A DNA stretch of 64,000 bases from positions 1-64,000 of the forward strand of contig VXCM01003264.1 in the NCBI GenBank assembly GCA_014773175.1, given 5' to 3'. Below are positions 56,225-64,000 of the stretch, piece after piece. Position 1 is the stretch's first letter. Every line of letters begins with the position of its first letter. This stretch comes from Lucifuga dentata (Eukaryota; Chordata; Actinopteri; Ophidiiformes; Bythitidae). The notes below the pieces were generated by a model that was not told the DNA's origin, did not search any database, and saw nothing but the letters and a program-made list of their open reading frames with translations. The translations under genes were made by a program, and so were the position numbers.

Positions 56225-56822
56225 GAAGAATGATGAGTAAAGTAGTGTTGAGGATGCTGTTGTCAGTGAGGACAGCAGAGAAAGTCAGCAGGAGCTCTTT
56301 GCCAGCATCACAGACATCTACAACAAGCCATGGCAGAGAACACTGTGAAAGACAAATCTCACCCTAGTCATGGTCTCTTCACACTGTGCCGATCAGGAAA
56401 ACGCTACCAGATCCTGAGAACTAACGCCAAAAGACTCAGAAAGAGCTTCTTCCCCCAGGCAATCCAAATGTTGCCTGACCCCCCACCCCACACACGCAGA
56501 CATATAATATACAGACGTGATCAAAAAAGGACCACTTACACTTTGCACAGACACGTGTGTATATGTACCTTTTTCACCATTTCTGTTTTTAACTTTGTAT
56601 ATTTTTATTTGTACAGTTTGTATATTTTAACTTTGTATATTTTATCCTTAGCTTTGCATATTTTTTTTTATCCTTTATCCTTATTTTTATTCTATATTTT
56701 TATCCTTAGCTTGTATATTTTTGCACAGTGGACCACGTCACAAAAGAAAACATTTCACTGCCATTAAGACAATGTGTATGGTGTGTATTTGACAAATAAA
56801 GAACCTTGAGCCTTGAGTGTTT
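56225..56822 (+). pseudogene. Non-LTR retrotransposon 3' end: RT C-terminus plus 3' UTR and tail
   Basis: The frame from 56330 reads VKDKSHPSHGLFTLCRSGKR, then YQILRTNAKRLRKSFFPQAI, the 'DPSHP-LF-LLPSGRRYRSI-R-T-R-NSFFPQAI-LLN' series at the C-terminus of CR1/L2/Rex-type fish LINE proteins. After it comes an AT-rich 3' UTR (many TTTGTATATTTT units), TTTGACAAATAAAGAACC and a tail of CCTTGAG repeats ending at 56818, typical of short-repeat LINE tails. The insertion is 5'-truncated and lacks the polymerase core. An AACCTCCTTGGTGGAGG repeat sits just upstream. Confidence 0.8.
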
Positions 56823-59175
56823 AGATGCTTGGAGATGGTCTTATGAGATCTCTGGGGGTTCCTTGCATTGCTGTCACCTGGACAACAGTCCTCATATCGA
56901 GCATCAGGGACTCCCTCAGTGCTACTGTAAATAGCGTGCCTTCCACCCAAGTGACCTTGTTTGTGTTCTTTCTTATTAAAGTTCAAACACAATCAACAAT
57001 CCATCCAAGCAGAGTGAGAAAATAGAAAATATTCCATGGCATATTAAAATGCAAAACCTCCCTGGAATTAACCTGTTTGCACATCTTCCTTTAAACTATG
57101 CCAGAATGATAAACATTCATTTCTGAATTCATGAACATTTTCATAGCCTATTTTCTTCTTGCCATTATTGTGTAAGCCTATCATGTTTTATTCATTGGGT
57201 CAGATTTTTATTTCAGTAATCCTATTGTTGTGCTCTAAAAAGTAATCTACATTGCAAATGAGCAATCCAGTGTACTCATTTTTCTGTATCTGACAGTCCT
57301 GCCAATCCTGCCAATCTTGGCCCGTGTATATGGCATGGCTTAATTCCTGCTCATTTTTTAATTACAACTTGAGGAGTTCAATATCACACTCTGATTAAAA
57401 TGTTATAGGACCTTGGTTTGACGGTAATTATGGATTGGCTGGCCAGAATGTGTGGAGTAAATTATTTTATTTGAGGAACATAATTACATCTACAAAATGC
57501 ATGACTGTGAGCGATTTAACAGTGTCTATCAATTCTGCACTGGAGGTTTAATGGGTCATTTTAGTTCAGCCCTACTGGATGTTATATTGACTCAGGATAG
57601 TTAGGATCTTCTGCTGCTGAATTCTGCAGGAGCGGTTTACCTGTCAGAGAAAAGTGGCAGAACAAATATCTTTCAAAATTGCAATTTTTATAGCAAGAAA
57701 GCACTGATGTCCACAATGATCCTAAAGGTTATAAAAAATAATCCTACATTTCCTTTTCAAGAGTGGAAAATAACTAAATACATTTGAAAGTCTTGACCTT
57801 TACATATATCCCCTTTTTCCTACTTTCTACCATGCATCCATCCATCCATCTGATCAGGACTCCTGAACATCTGGGAATGTCTAGAGATTGTCCAAGAGCA
57901 GCAAGATGTGGGCTACTTTACTTGTCTTTTTGCCTTAATGACTCAGAACAAAAACAGCAAAAACGAAAAAAAACTGTGTATCACCGTAAACCATAATTAT
58001 TTGTACAAGTCTGATTTTCACAGAGGCTTTTATCCACCAATGGTTATTTAAAATCTACTGGGCAAAAAGGAGACACGCTGTTGATGTTTGGATGGAGTTG
58101 TCATATTTAGAAGATAATCATCCTTATTTCTGCCTGCAGATTTGTTATCTCTGTGCTGCCACAAAACTGGAGCACTACAAAAGCAGTGGCAACATTTACA
58201 TTCATCATCAAAATCATCATAGCTGAAGAGGAGCTGCTTTGATCTCTCTTTCTGGCACCGCATGTGGACTCAGGAAGAATTTAAGGGTTGAAGAAAATTA
58301 AAAAAAAAAAAAAAANAAAAAAAAAAAAAAAAGCATCCAGTTACTGTCAGAATCCTTTTTTATTTTCTCCAGCAAGACTTCCAGTTGCTCTCAATGCTTT
58401 CAGAGCTCAGGGTCTTCGTATGCAAACCTGCAGCGCACATGACCTCAACCCAACAATGTAAGCCTTTGCAGTATTTATCAGATCTCAATGACCTTGTAAC
58501 CTGAACATGGACATAGTCTGTCACAAACTCCAGCTCTTAACAACTAGATCTGTGAGTGTTTGAGGTCATCGCCTTGTGGCATTAGCTGAGTTTTATTTAC
58601 TTTATCAGCTGAGTTTTATTTACTTTACGTTCTGAGCCCTAGGCATAAAGAAGTAAGAAAGAGTTGTGTTATTTTCTGAAGGTAATGTAATTCTTTAAAT
58701 GTTTTTGCACATCAACTGCATTGTTTTGAGCTCAGTCATAATAACTTACATGTTTCAAAGGTTCCCAAAGCTCTGTGAGTTGTACAAGATGGACAAAATT
58801 GAGAACATGCCTTGATTATGTATTTGCTGGTGGCTATCCTCTGGGTTCATCAATCGCCTGATTTGGTCAAAACTCCTCCCAAACGTGAAAAAGGTTTAAA
58901 CCGGAAACAGTTCTGCATCATATCAACTATGGAGGATTTTTAGCCAAGAAAAGAGCTTCTATGAAACTGTCAAATTGTGGTTATGGTGAAAAATCAATAA
59001 AACTGCAACTCCGCTGAGTTAGATCTTTCTACACTAGGCTCAGAAGTTATCAATCACTGGGCTGCACGATTCTGCACTACATGATATGCTGAACCGAGTT
59101 TGCATTTTTAAACTCTGAGAAAAGCATTCATTAAAGACCATATCATAATGGGTCTGTCATTCCACATCTGTCGGC
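56823..59175. other. Unique sequence with a small tandem duplication
   Basis: AGCTGAGTTTTATTTACTTTA occurs at 58584-58604 and again at 58607-58627, a genuine 23-bp tandem duplication without an N. A poly-A gap lies at 58300-58333. The other open frames are AT-rich and unsupported. Confidence 0.5.
58300..58333. repeat. Poly-A tract with gap N at 58316
   Basis: A16, N, A17. The homopolymer is unresolved. Confidence 0.85.
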
Positions 59176-59330
59176 CAGGGAGTTTCCCGCCTCTGCTCAA
59201 CCATGTGACACACTCACCTGCACCTAATTCCCTAATCAGCCCTCTGGTTATTTAAACCAGCCCATTGCCCTTTATTCTCTGTCAGAACACAGCTGGAGGC
59301 CACATGCATCCTTTATGCTTTGTTGAGAAT
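59176..59330. other. LTR-promoter-like stretch (weak)
   Basis: CACTCACCTGCACCTAATTCC, CTAATCAGCCCTCTGG, TTATTTAAACCAGCCC and CCCTTTATTCTCTGTCAG resemble the promoter part of fish LTR elements ('CACCTGCACCTCATTCC..AATTAGCC...TATTTAA'). No partner repeat or primer-binding site is seen, so it would be a solo or partial LTR. Confidence 0.25.
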
Positions 59331-61160
59331 CATACTCCCAATTAAAAACTTGCTTTATATGGAATAAATAATATCTGAAATGTAAGAGCTGGATCACAGC
59401 ACAGCTTTTCATCAATCTAGAGTATACACAATTTGTATTATCCCTTATGGAAACTGAAATGGACCTGCTCTGGACATGAATGCCATGGTAAAAGGCATAA
59501 CATAATCATTCATACAACTTACAAAGAATAATAATATTGAACAGGAAATCAATAACCATGCCTAGTTATTTTCAAATGCCACTGGATCAAAACCAACATC
59601 AGTTTAATCATTCCTGGTCCAAAATATTGGATTTTGCTAATGAGAACATTCTTGAAACAGCTAATAAGTTGTTTTTTTTTCCCATTAAATATTAAGGTAG
59701 CATCCTTTCCAATAAACCTGATGAAAGTCTGCATTAAATTGGGAAGGCAATCAAAGAAATCACGGCTAACAGAGTTGATATTGACGTTACGTCTGCCAAA
59801 TTTTAGCAATACAATCAGCCTGGAGTTAAAACCTTGATCAGAAAATGACATGAAATCAACAAATCTAATCTTCAATCATTCATAGATTCTATTCTGGGCA
59901 CGGATTGGCAAAAAAAAAAAACAAACAAAAAAAAAAAAANAAAAAAAAAAAACAGAAAGTAAAAAATGTCAGATATGTTCCAGTTACTCGAATTTAATTT
60001 GAAACAGGAGGGTTTTAGCAGAAATATTCAATGTTTTCCTCTTTTTCTTTAAGAAAAAAAATAAATTAATGCCAAGACTATGCATACAGATGGCCTTTAT
60101 CTACCTACCTGATGCTTGAAGGTTAGCAAATTAAATTTGGTGAGTTTTCAGCGGCAGAGCACGATTCTCATTTATTATGAGCACACTCTGAGCAGAGCAA
60201 ACACCATTACCAGCAAACCAACACAAAGCCCAACAATCTTTAAAGGCAATCTGATTGATTTTCTCAGGAATAAGCTATTATCTACTATCAGTGGTCTTCA
60301 GATGAAGAAGGCCACATGAAAGGACACCGCAGAGGCCAAAGCACAAAACAGATTCAGGGATTTGTGTTAGTTATAGACAGCAGAGCACAGGGATGTCCAA
60401 GGATAGGTATAAGTGAGAGATAGAAAATTATAGAAAAATCTGCATTTTCTCCACCCTAGTTTGTGTATAACTTCCCTGGACACAGTTTATACCTGATAAC
60501 ACTCAGATATTGTGGTACATAATCATAAAAAGTCATATTTATTTGGAGCTCTGCCATTTGTTTCCTGTTGATCTTTTGCCAGTGTAATATTTCCAAGGTT
60601 CATTAGAACAAATTGGAGGTTGTTCTGGGAGTGTACTTGCTTTATTGAAATTCTATGCCTCTATCCCAAGGTAACACCCATTAAGTTCACATTACAGCAT
60701 GACAACTGTTTCAGTTTTTTAATATCTCGCTTTGGAAAGTGTGTGTACAAAGTTTGTTTCATCATTTATAACTCCAAAAAAGTGTACCCTTTATCCACAA
60801 AGACATAATATACTGATTCTTTGGTAGTTCCTCTTTTCATCTGTTTTATTAAAGGTCATTAAGTTTGCATGATTATTCAGTTAAAGTAGGACTGTCTACA
60901 ATTGGCCTCATTTTTATCTGTTATTCCCAGTGGTAATGACATAATTGTTTTCTTTTTTTTTTTTTTTTTTTTACGACTAACCTCTTGACTGACCTCTTGA
61001 TAAAGGTGTCTTATGGAAGGAAAACAAAATGAAGATATGGAGTTTTAAATATAAAACTTAAGACATATAAAGCCACTGTCAGATATTTTCAGTGACTAAT
61101 TAACAACATTAAATGAGCTTTGAGGTGTTTGATATTCTGAAGAGATTCCGAAGAGGAGCT
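59331..61160. other. Unique sequence with homopolymer gap at 59940
   Basis: The minus-strand frame at 59549-59875 (108 codons) is AT-rich and matches no family I recognise. An A-rich run with N at 59940 (59911-59952) and a T20 run at about 60953-60972 are the other notable items. Confidence 0.3.
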
Positions 61161-61163
61161 TTA

Positions 61164-61876
61164 CGCTGCGTTCGTTGTCCCTCGTAACTGGGAAGCCATA
61201 ACTCGGAATTACGGAACTGCAGATTGTAAATGACTCGGTCATCACTTACAACCACCGAGCTAAACAAAGTGGGAAACATCACAGACCATGAAAGCCTTTG
61301 TTAGCTCTGTCAAACCAAAAGAAGCTACCACAAGCAGACTTTGCATCTTCAATTTTGCAGATTTTTATATTTCATTCCAGAATTTTTTATTTCATTACAA
61401 TTTCCCTAGAATTCCTTCAGTACAGCACTTAAATTTGTAATATAAGCATGTTTGCATTGTAGTAAAGGTTTGAATACTTCTTCCACTACTGATTATAATG
61501 TACATACCATTAGAAAACTTGTACATAGTGTGTTATGATGTGAGCCATACCTGTGCTACTACTGCTACATTATTGGTTTAATGCATCATTTTTTGCGTCA
61601 AACCAAACAAAGCTATGTTTGGCATTTAGGAGCTATTTACTTTTTCAGCTACTACATTTTCAGTGTTACATGTGTAACTTGTTACTGTGTTTGTATGCTG
61701 ATTGTAGAGAAATTACTGTTTACAGTATGAGCAGCCATATTGAAATGACGTCAATACTGGACTCTAGGTTGAGGAACCTTGCCCGACTTTCCAAGTAGGA
61801 ATTCGGAGTAGAGTTTTCTTTGCCTCTTCCCAGTCTGAGGTTGGAAACTCAGACTTCAGAGTTTAAATCCAACGCA
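61164..61876. mobile_element. Harbinger-type nonautonomous element, copy 2, with TTA duplications
   Basis: The left end is CGCTGCGTTCG after TTA at 61161-61163. The right end, reversed, is TGCTGCGTTGG next to TTA (61880-61882). Subterminal boxes CCTCGTAACTGGGAAG and CGGAATTACGGAA are mirrored by TCTTCCCAGTCTGAGG and GGAATTCGGAGTAG. The ends match copy 1 but the interior does not. It includes a hAT-like end (61339-61490), so it has captured or been invaded by another repeat. No coding sequence. Confidence 0.65.
61339..61562 (+). repeat. Dispersed duplicate, copy 1 (partner 63168-63420)
   Basis: CTTTGCATCTTCAATTTTGC, AGATTTTTATATTTCATTCC, TTCAGTACAGCACTTAAATTTG, TATAAGCATGTTTGCATTG, GAATACTTCTTCCACTACTG and GTGAGCCATACCTGTG all recur in order at 63168-63420. 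The TTCTTCCACYACTG box is a hAT-family terminus, yet similarity continues about 90 bp beyond it. Confidence 0.75.
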
Positions 61877-61979
61877 GCATTAACATGCTGGACTGATTAT
61901 TTTGGTTCTTTGGCGCCAAAGGGTCAAATAAAGAATGATCTATGTCTTTTATAAATTGAGCTGAATGATGCCATGGCTA

Positions 61980-62442
61980 TATATAACAGATAAGACAAAA
62001 AAAATAATAAATAAAACTCAGACAATTTAAAAACAAGGATAGTTTAGACAAATCAGGCTTGTTATCCATGTTTTGAATCAGTGTCCTAAGGGTTTTGAGC
62101 TGGAAAGTTAGACATAATGTGTTCCAGGTATCTGCAGCACAGAAACTAAAAACAGATTTACCAAGGACTGAGTTGATTTTCGTTACCTGAAACACGAGGC
62201 AAATCCTTAGAGCCAGTCTGGAAAGCTTTTTAGGAGACAACTGATGGTAACAGCATCCTGTAAATGAGCAGGTTCCAATGAAGATTTCTTCTACTATGCA
62301 TAAATGTACAACCACTGTTTTGATAGAGAACACAGTGATGCATCTGGAAAAAATTTCCAGTTATAAATCTCAGCGATGAATTATAAATGGCATCTAAGTA
62401 GTGGCAGATGTGGCAATAACAACTGCTTCCTTTCAACAATAG
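61980..62442 (-). pseudogene. Non-LTR retrotransposon reverse-transcriptase C-terminus, frameshifted
   Basis: Reading down the minus strand, one frame (62439-62230) gives LDAIYNSSLRFITGNFFQMH, then RRNLHWNLLIYR. The other (62333-61977) gives TKINSVLGKSVFSFCAADTW followed by NTLCLTFQLKTL. Together they match the family order 'LD-VYHSALRFITGD-F-THHC-LY...RR-LHW-LFIYKALLG-LP...VPRVRTELGK-AFSF-AP-TWN-LQ', so a frameshift lies near 62240. The intact family protein is the replication enzyme of fish LINEs. This copy is truncated at both ends and inactive. Confidence 0.75.
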
Positions 62443-62656
62443 AAAAAAAAAGACTTATTTATGTAAGACTTTTATTCAGTTTGTCAGCACAGGCTTCAGA
62501 GATGAATCTTTCAAGTCCAAATACAAAGGCACTTCTATATGGACATATTGCTGATTAAGACTTTAAGTTATGCATAAGCCCATAAAATATGCTGTTGAGT
62601 AAAAACCATCAAATTTAAACAAAAGCTTAACAGCACCATGAGATTTAGATATTATT

Positions 62657-63089
62657 TTAAAGGACCATGCCAGTGATTTTGCATGTTGGAGCCCAATAAA
62701 TATTACCTGCATACGTGTTACATTACTGCCAAGCATTTTCCAAAGCATAAAATCCTGTTTTAAGTTTTCGTATTATTTTATGAAATCCCCTTACCTTTCA
62801 ATATCAAATTCAATGTTAGCACTGCCTGCCAACACTCACGATTGTAGAATGGACGGTCATTTTAATTTCTCAGAAAAAGCCTAAAAAAAAAAAAAAAAAA
62901 NCTAAAAAAAAAAAAAAAAAGCCTAAAAAGCCTATTTTCCCTGGTGGTGACATACATTTTCTTCCTTGTAGCTCTGTGTTGCATAGGTTAAATTAAGTAA
63001 CGACAAAAAAATTTAAAATAGTTAGCAACGTGTACGTAAATTATAATTATGAGGCTCAAACACACAAAATCACTAGTGTGGTCCTTTAA
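62657..63089. mobile_element. Family-A TTAA inverted-repeat element, copy 5
   Basis: It starts TTAAAGGACCATGCCAGTG and ends TCACTAGTGTGGTCCTTTAA, with TTAA at 62657-62660 and 63086-63089. The orientation is that of copies 1 and 2. Preserved landmarks are CATTTTCCAAAGCATAAAAT, CTGCCAACACTCACGATTG and TTTTCCCTGGTGGTGACATACA. An A-rich gap (N at 62901) lies inside. Confidence 0.8.
62881..62920. repeat. CTA(n) tract duplicated around N at 62901
   Basis: CT-A18 and CT-A17 lie on either side of the N, inside the family-A copy. Confidence 0.85.
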
Positions 63090-63167
63090 GAGTTTTGCAA
63101 AGGGAAAGAGGTTAGACAAATAATTCTAGTGTAGTGTTCATGTTATCATTCAACTGACCTTAAAGAC

Positions 63168-63420
63168 TTTGCAACTTCAACTTTGCAGATTTTTATATTT
63201 CATTCCAGAATTTTTATTATTTCATTCTAATTTCTCTATAATTCCTTCACTTCCAGCACTTAAATTTGTAACATAAGCATGTTTTCATTGTGGTAGTAAG
63301 GGTTTGAGTACTTCTTCCACCACTGGTTATAACTGTACATAGTGTACAATTACAGAACTTGTACAGAGTACCCATCTGTGTTATGAAGTGAGCCACACCT
63401 GTGTTGCTAAACCTGTGTTC
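63168..63420 (+). repeat. Dispersed duplicate, copy 2
   Basis: Partner of 61339-61562: ACTTCAACTTTGCAGATTTTT, TTCCAGCACTTAAATTTGTA, GAGTACTTCTTCCACCACTGG and GTGAGCCACACCTGTG. The hAT terminus CTTCCACCACTGG is better preserved here. Confidence 0.75.
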
Positions 63421-64000
63421 CCAATTTTATATGCATCATTATTTTACGAGGAAGAAAGAAAAGGCATTGCCACAGTTGGTCTCAGAACTGCTGTGGCCTG
63501 ATATATCATCATTATTTCATATATTGAAGGATTCATGCAGCCCTCTGAATTAAGCATGTTATTATTGCATGTGTTGGTGATTGGCTTATTTTTCATACCC
63601 CTACAGAGAGCTGAAAAAAAAATGTTTTAGACTCCAACCTTTAACAAAAATGTAAACGTTGTCTGACTGAGTTTCAGCTCTGGGACTTATTATGCTGGAT
63701 TCACTGCCAGTGTCAGAGGTTTGAAGAAAGGGAATAAACAGCACCGTGGATGTGTGAACCACAGATTCAACACAAGGTCTGTTTTTTTTTTTTTTTTTTT
63801 NTTTTTTTTTTTTTTTTTGTTCTTAAATTTAAAAAATGTATGCATATTTGTGCATTTGCTGTATCTAATAAGTGCTATAGTATTATCTTTGTCACAATTT
63901 AGCAGCGTACTTGCCTCAGGTGCTGCAGGCCTCTGCTCAATGCCAATGCACCTCACACCTTGTTGTACGGGTGATGTGGAAGCATGTGAAATGATGTTTG
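63421..64000. other. Unique sequence with poly-T gap at 63801
   Basis: T19, N, T17 at 63782-63818. Otherwise nothing is recognised to the end of the window. Confidence 0.4.

Noticed and set aside
56580..56767. Leu/Tyr/Ile/Phe-rich C-terminus of the 56330 frame as a membrane protein
   Set aside because: It is the AT-rich 3' UTR of a LINE fragment read through by chance; the real coding part ends near 56480.
59549..59875. 108-codon minus-strand frame
   Set aside because: AT-rich, no family signal, and a second frame is open on the plus strand.
1..64000. tRNA, rRNA, snRNA or mitochondrial insertions
   Set aside because: I looked for B-box-like GGTTCGANTCC and known RNA cores by eye on both strands and saw none; a covariance-model search would be decisive.

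Overview
The window reads as ordinary noncoding DNA, intergenic or long-intron, from a teleost fish, probably a percomorph. The base composition is AT-rich. There are no bacterial-style operons and no long open frames. The repeats are of kinds common in fish: hAT-type elements with a GTGGAAAGTAACT-like end, PIF/Harbinger elements, short TTAA-flanked elements with inverted ends, and dead LINE 3' ends. This assignment rests on repeat recognition alone. No host gene could be named.

Layout. 0-6 kb: a LINE-like tail with a GAA repeat, the end of a family-A element, unique sequence, and a TA-flanked inverted-repeat element (4434-5048). 6-16 kb: mostly unique, with fragments of family B, a hAT-like copy (13365-13842), microsatellites and an L2-like LINE tail (15465-15645). 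16-22 kb: a full family-A element (16703-17282), a frameshifted Harbinger transposase remnant (17406-17822, minus), a Harbinger-type element with TTA duplications (19284-19910), and a family-A element nested in a hAT-like repeat (21034-21631). 22-38 kb: unique sequence, two more family-A copies, an intact hAT-type element with a perfect 8-bp target duplication (33805-34102), and a family-A element nested in a family-B element (37521-38366). 38-50 kb: mainly unique, with one convincing small exon on the minus strand (39148-39216). 50-64 kb: three dead LINE fragments, a local direct repeat, many A/T homopolymers, a second Harbinger-type element and a sixth family-A copy.

A technical pattern runs through the whole window. 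Eighteen single N characters occur. Nearly all are flanked by identical copies of the same sequence (56-67 bp in unique DNA, shorter in homopolymers). These look like contig ends that overlap but were joined as a one-base gap, so the tandem copies around each N are false duplications.

The main biological content is layered transposition: at least four families of short inverted-repeat elements with readable target-site duplications, two datable nestings, and the remains of a Harbinger transposase that is a possible relative of the source that moved the Harbinger-type copies. Candidate host features are one well-formed minus-strand exon, a few weaker exon-like segments, CTCF-like motifs and some stretches that look like conserved noncoding elements. 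No undescribed multi-gene system was found.
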